Positions 22,775 through 31,765 of a DNA stretch of 64,000 nucleotides are shown here, one piece after another (position 1 is the stretch's first letter; every line of letters starts with the position of its first letter). The stretch lies in assembly GCA_022647575.1 (NCBI GenBank), contig JALCKY010000004.1:186001-250000 (forward strand), given 5' to 3'. Source of the DNA: Lachnospiraceae bacterium. GTDB lineage: Bacteria; Bacillota; Clostridia; Lachnospirales; Lachnospiraceae. A program made the position numbers and the translations under genes. The notes beneath the pieces are model-generated. The model was given only the letters and a program-made list of their open reading frames with translations, was not told the origin of the DNA and did not search any database.

Positions 22775-25461
22775 CCGATGATCCCGCTGATCGTCCGGTA
22801 CAGCGTCTCCGGATCGATGGGCTTCGCAAGATGGCCGTTCATGCCGGCGTCGAGACTCGCGCGGACATCGTCATCAAACGCATCGGCAGACATCGCAATG
22901 ATCGGTACATTGGCATCGCTCCGGTCCATCTGACGGATCGCTTCGGTCGCTTCGCGGCCGTTCATGACCGGCATCCGGATATCCATAAGAATGACGCCGA
23001 AATGACCGGGTTCCGACGCCGCAAACAGATCGCAGGCAATCTTTCCGTTTTCGGCACACGTGACCTTCATGTCACGCATTTCGAGCACAGTCTTTGCGAT
23101 CTCGATATTCATTTCGTTATCGTCGACCAGAAGCACGTTCAGATCCTTCAGGCCGTCCCAGGAATTTTCCGCTCCGCTGCTTTCATCCGGCAGATCATCG
23201 ACACGTTCCAGATCAAGATAGACAGTAAACGCCGTGCCTTTGCCCAGCTCGCTCTGCACCTCGATCGTGCCGCCCATCAGCTCGACCAGCTTTTTGACAA
23301 TAGACAGGCCGAGGCCGGAACCGCCGATATTTTTGGTTGTCTCCTGCCGCTCCTGTGAGAAAGGCTTAAAAGCCTTCGGAAGAAATGCGGAGCTCATGCC
23401 GCAGCCCGTATCTTTGATAATGACGCGGTCGTGCACGCAGTTCTTTTCCAGCTTCACACATTCCACGACCATCGTAATGGTCCCGTTCTCCGGTGTAAAT
23501 TTGACGGCATTGGAAAGCAGGTTGATAAAGATCTCCTGGAGGCGCAGCGCATCGACATTGATCGTCGCCATGACCGCCCGGCTGTTGTCCAGTACCAGCT
23601 TCTGGTGCTTCTCGTCCATGGCCGGTTTTATGGCGGCGACGACTTTCCGGATAACTTCTCCGCAGCTGATCGGCGCCGGTTTCAGCGTGACGACACCCGT
23701 CTCGATCTTGGAAAGATCCAGCGTATCGTTCACAAGGGAAAGCAGGATCTTCCCGGCCTTCTCCGTTTTCTCCAGATACGAGCGGACCGCCTCCAGATCC
23801 TGCGACTTTTCCGCCAGCCCTATGTAACCGAGCACGGCGTTCAGCGGTGTCCGCATATCGTGGCTGACATTGGAAAGAAATTCCGTCTTCATGGCATTGG
23901 CATGCCGCGATTCCTGCAGTGCCTTCTCCAGATTCTCTGTCCGTTCCATCTCGTTCCGGATTTCCTGGGTGATATCATTCCGCAGGAACAGGATCTCCTC
24001 CCTGTCATCGTCCAGATAGCGGACGGCGATCTTTTTATGGAGCGTTTCTCCGGAGGGACCCTTGCAGTTGTAGAAGAAGCTGTACTCCTCCTGTTTTCCG
24101 AGGGCTTCGATCACGGTGTCAAAACAGATCCTTGCGTACTGTTTTTCCGCTTCTTCCGGTTCGAACAGGCCGGCCATTTTTTCACGCATGGCCTCGTCAT
24201 AGTCATCCGTTACGATATGGAACGGCGCCACGGCGCGGTTGGAGGAATACTGATAATGGAATTTCCGGCTTTCCACGCTGACGAGCGCAATGTAATCGAA
24301 TTCCCGGTTGGTAATGGCGGAAATAACCCGTTCCTCCTTTTCCTGACGGTCGACATCGGTGGAATAGAGAATGGCCTCGACATCGCCGCTGTCGGGGTTC
24401 TTCAGCATACCGATGCTGGTCCGGACCATATGGGATTCGCCGTTTTCCATGACACGGTGATAGCGGCAGGCTCTTCTCGCGATGTTTCCGCTGAAATCCT
24501 TCAGAAGCTGCTCGCGCGAAAAGATCATTCCGAACCGATCGGCTTCCCGGGCGTCCTTGATAAAACGCCGGATGCCTTCAAACAGTTCGTCCGCCGTATC
24601 TCCTACGGCCGCTGGATCGAAATCCGCCGATGAGATATGTTCATCCCGCCGTGTATTCTGGGTCAGATTGACATGGGAATAGAAAAGAGCGTCGGCACTG
24701 GTGGAAAGCAGATCCTCCAGTGATTTTTCATAGGTCCTGTAAGCATCCTGGTATTTGGCCCTCTCGACGGCATACCGCTCCGATATCCGCTGCTGAACCG
24801 CAAGGTAGACGATGAGCATGGCGATCGCCTCCGAGACACCCATCACGGACATATCGAACATCAGATACTGCATGATGGGACCGAGCAGCGGGAACACGAA
24901 AAAGAGAAAGAAAAGCAGGAAATCCTTTTTGCCGGCCTTTCCGTTTTTCATCAGTGCAGCCACGGCGGTCACAATGATCACGACGACCATGCTGAGATAA
25001 CACAAAAAGATAAAGAACGTAAAATACTGTCCCCGGGCATAGACACCTTCCGGCGAGACGGAATAGACACCGTTGTTGAAGATACCGGCGATCAGGAGTG
25101 CAAAATCAACGGCCGGCCCGGCGGCAAAACAGATATAGAGCTTTTTCCTCGGAAGCGCGCCGTTGAACCAGTAGTAGGAATACAGCGTCCACAGCACGGA
25201 GATTACAAGCAGCAGGGAGAAGAACACAAACTGCACGATCCGGTATACGAGAACCGACGTACCGGAAGTTCTGCCTTCCAGCAGCACCTGCAGGATCTCG
25301 ATGATCAGGATGCCCGCACAGACCTGCAGCATCAGCATATAGATCTTCCGGCTGTGGTCGTTGACCGGTTCGACGGCAACGGCGGCAAGCAGGGCGGTCA
25401 GAATGCAGAGCCCGATGGCAGGAACGATCAGATTAATATGCAGTAAATAGGCAGCGTCCAT
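22765..25461 (-). CDS. Hybrid histidine kinase with 7-TM sensor and receiver domain
   Basis: The 898-residue protein has seven membrane helices in its first ~225 residues (7TM/MASE-like sensor), a PAS-like region (about 240-510), and a HisKA dimerisation domain with the phospho-His in FLSNVSHDMRTPLNA (near 530). An ATPase domain follows with GGSGLGLSIVKKLVELMGG. The C-terminal receiver (about 775-895) has the acceptor Asp in VILMDIRMPVMNG. No HPt or DNA-binding output is fused, so a separate phosphotransfer partner is needed. The start follows GGGAG. It is third in an operon after the NhaC-type antiporter and a 4-TM protein (17 nt gap), which suggests it senses ions, pH or the proton-motive state; this is inference. 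Confidence 0.92.
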   Translation of the reverse strand: MDAAYLLHINLIVPAIGLCILTALLAAVAVEPVNDHSRKIYMLMLQVCAGILIIEILQVLLEGRTSGTSVLVYRIVQFVFFSLLLVISVLWTLYSYYWFNGALPRKKLYICFAAGPAVDFALLIAGIFNNGVYSVSPEGVYARGQYFTFFIFLCYLSMVVVIIVTAVAALMKNGKAGKKDFLLFFLFFVFPLLGPIMQYLMFDMSVMGVSEAIAMLIVYLAVQQRISERYAVERAKYQDAYRTYEKSLEDLLSTSADALFYSHVNLTQNTRRDEHISSADFDPAAVGDTADELFEGIRRFIKDAREADRFGMIFSREQLLKDFSGNIARRACRYHRVMENGESHMVRTSIGMLKNPDSGDVEAILYSTDVDRQEKEERVISAITNREFDYIALVSVESRKFHYQYSSNRAVAPFHIVTDDYDEAMREKMAGLFEPEEAEKQYARICFDTVIEALGKQEEYSFFYNCKGPSGETLHKKIAVRYLDDDREEILFLRNDITQEIRNEMERTENLEKALQESRHANAMKTEFLSNVSHDMRTPLNAVLGYIGLAEKSQDLEAVRSYLEKTEKAGKILLSLVNDTLDLSKIETGVVTLKPAPISCGEVIRKVVAAIKPAMDEKHQKLVLDNSRAVMATINVDALRLQEIFINLLSNAVKFTPENGTITMVVECVKLEKNCVHDRVIIKDTGCGMSSAFLPKAFKPFSQERQETTKNIGGSGLGLSIVKKLVELMGGTIEVQSELGKGTAFTVYLDLERVDDLPDESSGAENSWDGLKDLNVLLVDDNEMNIEIAKTVLEMRDMKVTCAENGKIACDLFAASEPGHFGVILMDIRMPVMNGREATEAIRQMDRSDANVPIIAMSADAFDDDVRASLDAGMNGHLAKPIDPETLYRTISGIIGRK

Positions 25462-25478
25462 AGATTACTCCCATCGCA

Positions 25479-26219
25479 TCAGTTTTTCTTCCGTTTTAAA
25501 ACAGCCGCCAGCCCGGGAATGCGGCCGTTCGTTCTTTTCCAGAGAACTTCCCATAAAACACAGGCAGCTGCCGCAAAAAGCAGCGCCAGGACCGGGGCGG
25601 CTGTCAGACGGAAAATTCTGCTGCCGTTCAGCGCCGCATTGAGTTTTGAAACAAAAATATGAAAATAGATCAGGTCCCCTGCCAGCATCGCCGGAAGCAG
25701 AAATCCGTCGTATCTTTTTCCGAGAAGATACAGGACGATGGAAACGAGTCCGGCAAGAACAGTTGCAGCCAGCAGCCCGCGGAGCAGGTTCATGGAAGAA
25801 TTCAGCCCGCTGATCGCCTTCTCCCCGTCGCTCCGGAACAGACCGATCAGCGACTGGAAGATCCCGGACCCTGCATATTTTCCGAGGATCCCGTGCAGGG
25901 AAAGCAGTTCGCCGGGCGTCAGCCTTCCGTCTTTAAGTATAATACGGATCCGGTTCAGATTCCCAAGCATTTCTTCCGTTTTGCCATTGTCCGGATTGTC
26001 ACCGGTCAGTACCTCGAACCCTTCTTTCAGGAGACTGAGTCCGCTGCCGCTGTTCAGCTCATCGATCGCCGTCTGGATCTCCGTTCCGATGTCCGCGATT
26101 TTCTTCTCCGCCGCGCGGTCGCCGGGCCGGATCCAGCCGGCCAGAAGCATGAGCATTGCCGCGATGACAAGGACATACACCGCTCCCTTGATAATCCAGT
26201 TGATCCTGTCTTCGTTCAT
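25479..26219 (-). CDS. Uncharacterised 4-TM membrane protein
   Basis: The 246-residue product has one N-terminal membrane helix (VYVLVIAAMLMLLAGWI) and an external or cytoplasmic helical domain of about 110 residues rich in Gly/Asn/Leu (EIQTAIDELNSGSGLSLLKEG). Three C-terminal helices follow, with a basic end (LKRKKN). The start at 26219 follows AGGAT. I do not recognise a family. It lies between, and in the same operon as, an antiporter and a hybrid kinase, so it may relay or modulate signals between them. Confidence 0.75.
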   Translation of the reverse strand: MNEDRINWIIKGAVYVLVIAAMLMLLAGWIRPGDRAAEKKIADIGTEIQTAIDELNSGSGLSLLKEGFEVLTGDNPDNGKTEEMLGNLNRIRIILKDGRLTPGELLSLHGILGKYAGSGIFQSLIGLFRSDGEKAISGLNSSMNLLRGLLAATVLAGLVSIVLYLLGKRYDGFLLPAMLAGDLIYFHIFVSKLNAALNGSRIFRLTAAPVLALLFAAAACVLWEVLWKRTNGRIPGLAAVLKRKKN

Positions 26220-26229
26220 ACAAATATCC

Positions 26230-27780
26230 TCAGTCCTCCGGAAGAATCCCCGGATCTTCCGCATGTTTTCCCGTATACTTCTTGATCTGCAGCAGGACGA
26301 ATGAAAGGATCGCCAGGCAGATCAGCAGTGTAAGCCACCAGTTTCTCGTAAAGCCGGCAATGAGATAGCCGAAGATGCAGACGATGACGACGACGGCCGC
26401 ATACTGCATCTGGGTCTGGACATGATTCAGATGGTTGCTCTGTGCGCCGGCGCTGGACATGATCGTGGTGTCGGAGATCGGTGAAACATGATCCCCGCAG
26501 ACCGAACCGGCGAGGACTGCCGAGACGGCAATGATCATCATCTGCGGATCGATCTTCGAAAACATGGATACGACGATCGGGACAAGAATGGCAAAGGTGC
26601 CCCAGGATGTGCCGGTCGAGAAGGACAGGAAAACAGCGATGAGGAACATGATGACGGGCATGAATGTGGAGAAGCTGCCGGTCATGTTGACGGAATTGTT
26701 GATGAAATCCGCAATGCCGAGGTTGTCTCCCATCCCCTTCAGCGTCCAGGCAAAGGTCAGGATCAGCATGGCAGGCATCATCATGCTGCCGCCCTCCGGC
26801 AGCGCATTCATGAAGTCCTTGTAGGTAATGACTTTCCGGGGCAGGTAGAGAATGCCCATGAAGATCACCGTGACGACCGTGGCAAAGATCAGGCTCATTT
26901 CCGCGTCGCAGTTGGCAAAAGCGTTGACCGCATTCGTTGCGCCGCCGAGGAAACCGGTGTAGATCATGCCGAAAACAGCCATGGCGATCATAACGACCAT
27001 GGGAAGGACCAGATCGATCACGTGGCCTTTTTTCTCGGACGCGCTCTTCTTCTCGTCTTCCGCCATTTTCTTGAATTCTTCGCCGCCGGAGGTGAAAAGA
27101 TCGCCCTTTCTCGCGTTGTCTTCATGCTTCTTCATCAGGCCGAAATCAATGTCGAAGGCAGTGATGAAGAATACCATGAAAATCGTGAGCAGCGCGTACA
27201 GGTTATAGGGGATCGTGTCGAGAAACAGCTGGAATCCGGTGATGCTGCCGTCCTTCGGCACATAGGAATTGACCGCTGCCGCCCAGGAGGAGATCGGCGC
27301 GATGATACAGACGGGCGCGGCAGTCGCATCGATGATATAGGCGAGCTTTGCGCGCGAGATCTTGTATTTGTCGGTAACAGGCCGCATGACCGAACCTACG
27401 GTCAGGCAGTTAAAATAGTCATCCACGAAAATGAGGACGCCGAGGCCCGCCGTTGCAAACAGCGCCGCCTTTCTCGACTTCAGCTTCTTCGAAGCCCAGT
27501 CCCCGTAGGCGGCCGTGCCGCCGCACTTTGACATCAGCACGATGATCATGCCGAGAATAACATCGAAAATGATGATCTTGAGATCGATGCTGCCCACCAT
27601 GGTATTGAACAGCGTATCGAACGTTCCCCACGGCGCAAAATTGGCATTGAGCATGGCGCCGAAGAGAACGCCGCAGAACAGTGAAAAATAGACTTCCTTC
27701 GTGATGAGCGCCAGTGCAATGGCCAGGATCGGCGGCAGAACGGACCACCATGTCCCGTAAAACATGCTGACAGTTTCCAT
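26230..27780 (-). CDS. NhaC-family Na+/H+ antiporter
   Basis: The 516-residue protein has about 11-12 membrane helices and NhaC-family signatures: FVDDYFNCLTVGSVMRPVTDKY, APVCIIAPISSWAA, GTSWGTFAILVPIV and GDHVSPISDTTIMSSAGA, with acidic residues in membrane segments. It should exchange external H+ for internal Na+, or carry a related organic ion, across the plasma membrane. GAGGGGG precedes the ATG at 27780. It heads an operon with a 4-TM protein and a hybrid kinase. Members of this superfamily also transport malate/lactate or amino acids, so the ion is not certain. Confidence 0.9.
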   Translation of the reverse strand: METVSMFYGTWWSVLPPILAIALALITKEVYFSLFCGVLFGAMLNANFAPWGTFDTLFNTMVGSIDLKIIIFDVILGMIIVLMSKCGGTAAYGDWASKKLKSRKAALFATAGLGVLIFVDDYFNCLTVGSVMRPVTDKYKISRAKLAYIIDATAAPVCIIAPISSWAAAVNSYVPKDGSITGFQLFLDTIPYNLYALLTIFMVFFITAFDIDFGLMKKHEDNARKGDLFTSGGEEFKKMAEDEKKSASEKKGHVIDLVLPMVVMIAMAVFGMIYTGFLGGATNAVNAFANCDAEMSLIFATVVTVIFMGILYLPRKVITYKDFMNALPEGGSMMMPAMLILTFAWTLKGMGDNLGIADFINNSVNMTGSFSTFMPVIMFLIAVFLSFSTGTSWGTFAILVPIVVSMFSKIDPQMMIIAVSAVLAGSVCGDHVSPISDTTIMSSAGAQSNHLNHVQTQMQYAAVVVIVCIFGYLIAGFTRNWWLTLLICLAILSFVLLQIKKYTGKHAEDPGILPED

Positions 27781-27888
27781 AAAAGTTCCCCCTCGCGGCC
27801 GCCAGTTCCGCGGCCTTTATAAGGGAATTTTATACTGCATCACGTTAAATTGGAAGAGGAAGTTTCAGGGTCTGAAAACGCCGGTAAA

Positions 27889-29340
27889 TCAGGCTGTTTC
27901 TGTCGACAGTTTCTCCTTCTGCACCCCGTCTGCAGACGGCATTTCCAGACGGCGGGTGACCTTCCGGAGTACATAGTCGGAAAAGATGAAGGTGACGATG
28001 TCTGAGACCGCCATGAAATAAAGGATACCGTCCAGTCCGAAGAACACCGGCAGCAGGATCGGCAGCCCTACGCCGCAGACAATCTCCCGCAGCATGGAAA
28101 GCAGGCTGGATTCCTTCGCTCTGCCCAGCGCCTGCAGAAAGATCATGATTCCCTTATTGAGACAGGCCAGTGCGATCATGCTGAGGAAGATCCGGATACA
28201 GCGCACGCCGAAGTCCGTATAATAGGCGCTTTCATTGCCGGCACCGAAAATGGCGATCAGCTGCCCCGGGAACAGTTCGAAAACGGCAAAGGCCACGATG
28301 CCTGTCAGTGTCTCCGTGAGCAGCAGAATCCGCAGGATCTCACGGACCCGGTCACTGCGCCCCGCACCCGCATTGTAGCCGGTAATGGGGATGCAGCCTG
28401 CAGCGAGGCCGATGGCGATCGAAATGACGATCTGGAAAAACTTCATGACAATGCCGACAACGGCCGTCGGGATCTGTGCATAGGCATCCTGTCCGTATAC
28501 CGGGTCCAGCGCGCCGTATTTACGGATCATATTGAGGACCGCCGCCATGGACAGTACCATCGAGATCTGTGCCAGAAAGCTGGTAATGCCGAGCGGCAGG
28601 AACCGCTTCAGCAGATCAAAGCGGAAACGGAAGCTCTGTTTTGCAAGGCGGATCGTCTTCATATGGAAAAGATAGGCCAGCGCCAGAACCGCACCGACTA
28701 CCTGTCCGAGCACGGTCGCCACGGCTGCGCCCATCATGCCCCAGTGGAGCGGGAAAATAAAGATCGGGTCCAGAATGCAGTTCAGGACAGAGCCTGCCAG
28801 CAGAGAAAACATGGCGTACCGCGGGCTGCCGTCCGAGCGGATGATGGGATTCATCGCCTGGCCGAACATGTAAAACGGAATGCCGATGGAAATGTAGAAG
28901 AAATACTCTTTTGCCAGGGCAAAGGTCTCTTCGTTCACGCGGGCGCCGAACATGGTCAGGATCGGATCCTGAAACAGCAGATAGACCGCGGTGATCACGA
29001 GGCTGGATGCCAGCGTCACGAGGATCGCGCTGCCGACGCTGCTGTCCGCGTCTTCCTTCTTTCCGGCGCCGAGACTCAGGCTGACAAAAGCGCAGCAGCC
29101 GTCACCGACCATGACCGCCACCGCAAGCGCAATGACCGTCAGCGGAAAAACGACCGTATTGGCCGCATTGCCGAATGATCCAAGGTAGGAAGCATTGGCT
29201 ATGAAGATCTGATCGACAATATTGTAAAGGGCGCCTACCAGCAGAGAAATGATACAGGGGATCGAATACCGCCGTATCAGAATGCTGACTTTCTCCGATG
29301 CCAGCTCCGTATTTTCATTTTTCAGTTCCTGAAGTTCCAT
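27889..29340 (-). CDS. MATE-family multidrug/metabolite exporter
   Basis: From the ATG at 29340 (AAGGAG seven bases before) the product has 483 residues and 12 predicted membrane helices in two homologous halves. Its motifs are RRYSIPCIISLLVGALYNIVDQIFI and GFNPIIRSDG-like NPIIRSDGSPRYAMF, characteristic of DinF/MepA-type MATE proteins. It should export cationic compounds using Na+ or H+. An in-frame extension to 29475 is rejected because it would translate the hairpin-rich leader. That leader has a terminator and tandem hairpins and probably controls expression. Confidence 0.92.
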   Translation of the reverse strand: MELQELKNENTELASEKVSILIRRYSIPCIISLLVGALYNIVDQIFIANASYLGSFGNAANTVVFPLTVIALAVAVMVGDGCCAFVSLSLGAGKKEDADSSVGSAILVTLASSLVITAVYLLFQDPILTMFGARVNEETFALAKEYFFYISIGIPFYMFGQAMNPIIRSDGSPRYAMFSLLAGSVLNCILDPIFIFPLHWGMMGAAVATVLGQVVGAVLALAYLFHMKTIRLAKQSFRFRFDLLKRFLPLGITSFLAQISMVLSMAAVLNMIRKYGALDPVYGQDAYAQIPTAVVGIVMKFFQIVISIAIGLAAGCIPITGYNAGAGRSDRVREILRILLLTETLTGIVAFAVFELFPGQLIAIFGAGNESAYYTDFGVRCIRIFLSMIALACLNKGIMIFLQALGRAKESSLLSMLREIVCGVGLPILLPVFFGLDGILYFMAVSDIVTFIFSDYVLRKVTRRLEMPSADGVQKEKLSTETA

Positions 29341-29357
29341 TACCGATCTCCTTCTTG

Positions 29358-29442
29358 ACGGGGTTCTCCCGTTCGCAGACATAATGACGGGGCTCTCCCG
29401 TTCGCAGATACACTGACGGGTCTTCCCGTTTGCAGATACAAT
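29358..29442 (-). repeat. Three tandem hairpins in the MATE leader
   Basis: The palindromes ACGGG-N5-CCCGT (29358-29372), ACGGG-N5-CCCGT (29387-29401) and ACGGG-N4-CCCGT (29416-29429) recur every 29 bp with conserved flanks. They stand between the leader terminator and the ribosome site of the MATE gene. Confidence 0.85.
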
Positions 29443-29450
29443 CCGCACAT

Positions 29451-29510
29451 AAAAAAAAGCGAGCCTTCCTGACAACCGGTCTTACGCCGTCAGGCAGCTC
29501 GTTACGCTGC
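29451..29510 (-). promoter_or_regulatory. Attenuator-like leader terminator of the MATE gene
   Basis: On the minus strand a stem of 29489-29502 with 29459-29473 (GCCTGAC/GTCAGG core) is followed by eight T residues (29458-29451), about 110 nt before the MATE start. An alternative stem, GCAGC-N7-GCTGC (29494-29510), uses the same left arm and would block the terminator. Mutually exclusive stems ahead of an exporter gene suggest a ligand-sensing RNA or attenuator. MATE genes are known targets of guanidine-IV (mepA) riboswitches, but I cannot confirm that class by eye. Confidence 0.6.
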
Positions 29511-29687
29511 TATACTATCACCTGCTGCAGAAAAAATTCAAATGATTTTTTTGTGTTTTCGTCCGCTGATGATCGTAATCTTCGTGAAGATGTCCTTTTT
29601 CACCGGTTCAAAATTCGACCGCGACCGTTTATACTATAAAATATAAACGGTATCCTGAAAAACCACGAGAAAGGCAGTAAAAGGCGA

Positions 29688-31697
29688 ATGGATACGAAAA
29701 GCGGATCGAATGATTCATACCGGCAGGAAATGGACAACCTGCGCCATGGCGCGAATGACGGTCTCGTCAGCAAATTTCACGGAGATCTTACGGCAGGCAG
29801 AATTCTCGAGTATGAGAATGCAGGAAAAATGCCGTTTGCCATAGAACCGGAGATGAATTATGACGATGTGTTTTCCGCTTTTCTGGAGCACTATGCCCCG
29901 GTGCCGGAGCAGCGGCAGATTCTCAGCCGCCTGCAGAGGGAAAGCCTTCTGTCCGATTATGAGAAGGGTGAAACCCGTTTCACGGTAAAATACAGCCTGC
30001 AGCCGGTGAATCAGCTCCCGATTTTTCTTTCCAGTACAGTCAGTCTTTTTCTTTCTCCCGAAACAGGTCACATCGAGTGTTTTACTTACACCTTTGATAT
30101 TACGGACAAGACGCTGGAGGAACAGGTATTCTCACATCTTCCCATGCTGGGATTTGATGTGGTTGGCATTCTCTATGTACAGACACATGTCTGCCGTTAC
30201 TTCCGCATCAAGAAAATGCGCCCGGAATCCATCTATGAGCATCAGGAAGATTATTATTCCTCCATCGGTGGCGATATTGAGAAAATCGTTCTGCCGGAAC
30301 AGCGGGAAGATGTCCGGAAGGGACTGCGGATCGAGACCATACAGGCTGTCCTGGAAAAGGAGGAGACCTACCCTTTTACTTATTCCATGTTCGGTCCGAA
30401 AGGGAATATCCTGCAGAAGCTGATCCAGTTCTCCTATCTGGACGCATCGCACGCCACCATCTTCTTCTGCAAAAGCGATATCACAAAGCAGACGGATGAC
30501 GAGCACCGGCAGATCGAAGAACTGGCAGCTGCCAAACTGGAAGCGGACAAGGCCAGCGAAGCCAAATCCATGTTCCTGTCCAGTGTCAGCCACGATCTGC
30601 GGACACCGCTCAACGGTGTCATCGGTTTTACCGATCTGGCCCTGCGGACGGATGACGAGGCAAAACGGCTGGAATATCTGGAAAAGATCCGTACCTCCGG
30701 GGAGCTTCTTCTTGCCCTTGTCAACGATACGCTGGATCTGTCACGTATCGAGAGCGGAAAATATGTCATGGAGCCGGAGGCTCTGGACTGCCCGGAACTG
30801 CTGCGCAATGTCGTAACAGCCCTGCAGCCCCAGGCGGAAAGCCGCCATATCAGCCTGCGGATCTCCATCGGTCCCACACCGTCCGAATATGTCTGGGTCG
30901 ACCGGCTGAAGCTGCAGAAGCTGTTTCTCAACCTGCTTTCCAATGCTGTCAAATACACCCTTGACGGCGGCACCGTGACCGTTACGAGCGGCTGCCTCTC
31001 TCCTGTTTCCGACGGCTGCAATTACCGGATCTCCATTCAGGATAACGGCGTCGGTATCAGCGCGGAATTTCTGCCGCATATCTTTGAACCGTTCGCCCAG
31101 GAGCACCGGAAGGAAACTTCGCATGTCGTCGGCACAGGCCTCGGTCTTTCCATCGTAAAGCGGACCGTAGATCTCATGCACGGCAATATCCGGGTGGACA
31201 GCGAGCCCGGGAAGGGGAGCTGTTTTACCGTGGATCTTCCGCTCATGGCGGCCGATCCGTCCGCTGCCGAAAAGAAAGAGAACAGCTCCTCGTCCGCGGT
31301 ACTGGACGGAAAGCATGTTCTCCTCTGTGAAGACAACTACCTCAATGCGGAAATCGCTTCCACGCTCCTGCGGGAACGCGGGATCCTTGTAGACTGTGCC
31401 GCCGACGGGAAGGAAGGTCTGGAGAAATTTTCCGCTTCCGCCCCGTACTATTACGATGCGGTCCTGATGGATATCCGTATGCCGGTCATGGATGGATGCG
31501 AAGCGGCAAAAGCGATCCATCTGCTGAAACGCCCGGATGCCGTCGGCATCCCGATCATAGCCATGACTGCAGATGCGCTCGATGACGATTCGGAACGCAG
31601 GCGGGCAGCGGGTATGTCAGTCCGTGTAACGAAGCCCGTCAATCCTCCCGAGCTGTTCCGTGTGCTGGAAAAAGCAGTTGCGGAACGCCTTCCGTAA
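29688..31697 (+). CDS. Cytosolic hybrid histidine kinase
   Basis: The 669-residue protein has no membrane segment. Its N-terminal ~270 residues form one or two PAS-like sensor modules. HisKA follows with the phospho-His in FLSSVSHDLRTPLNG (near 302), then the ATPase domain (NLLSNAVKYT, DNGVGIS, GTGLGLSIVKRTVDL). The C-terminal receiver (about 540-665) has the acceptor Asp in AVLMDIRMPVMDG and the KPVN lysine. There is no HPt or DNA-binding domain. It is transcribed divergently from the MATE gene and converges with another hybrid kinase. Domain order matches the other hybrid kinases in the window, so they are probably paralogues with different sensors. Confidence 0.9.
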   Translation: MDTKSGSNDSYRQEMDNLRHGANDGLVSKFHGDLTAGRILEYENAGKMPFAIEPEMNYDDVFSAFLEHYAPVPEQRQILSRLQRESLLSDYEKGETRFTVKYSLQPVNQLPIFLSSTVSLFLSPETGHIECFTYTFDITDKTLEEQVFSHLPMLGFDVVGILYVQTHVCRYFRIKKMRPESIYEHQEDYYSSIGGDIEKIVLPEQREDVRKGLRIETIQAVLEKEETYPFTYSMFGPKGNILQKLIQFSYLDASHATIFFCKSDITKQTDDEHRQIEELAAAKLEADKASEAKSMFLSSVSHDLRTPLNGVIGFTDLALRTDDEAKRLEYLEKIRTSGELLLALVNDTLDLSRIESGKYVMEPEALDCPELLRNVVTALQPQAESRHISLRISIGPTPSEYVWVDRLKLQKLFLNLLSNAVKYTLDGGTVTVTSGCLSPVSDGCNYRISIQDNGVGISAEFLPHIFEPFAQEHRKETSHVVGTGLGLSIVKRTVDLMHGNIRVDSEPGKGSCFTVDLPLMAADPSAAEKKENSSSSAVLDGKHVLLCEDNYLNAEIASTLLRERGILVDCAADGKEGLEKFSASAPYYYDAVLMDIRMPVMDGCEAAKAIHLLKRPDAVGIPIIAMTADALDDDSERRRAAGMSVRVTKPVNPPELFRVLEKAVAERLP

Positions 31698-31765
31698 AAG
31701 GGATCATGCGCGGATCATACGTGAAGACAGCATCCGGCGCGGATCATTCGTAAATCATTCATATA
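31698..31765. repeat. Degenerate GCGCGGATCA repeats between convergent kinase genes
   Basis: GCGCGGATCA recurs three times between about 31709 and 31778 with related ATCAT blocks between. It fills the gap between two convergent genes, with the last copy inside the end of the leftward one. No clear terminator is seen. Confidence 0.55.

Noticed and set aside
29358-29442. Guanidine-II (mini-ykkC) riboswitch
   Set aside because: The tandem hairpins lack the conserved ACGR loops of that class and there are three rather than two.
27889-29475. N-terminal extension of the MATE protein to 29475
   Set aside because: It would translate the terminator and hairpin leader; AAGGAG correctly precedes the ATG at 29340.
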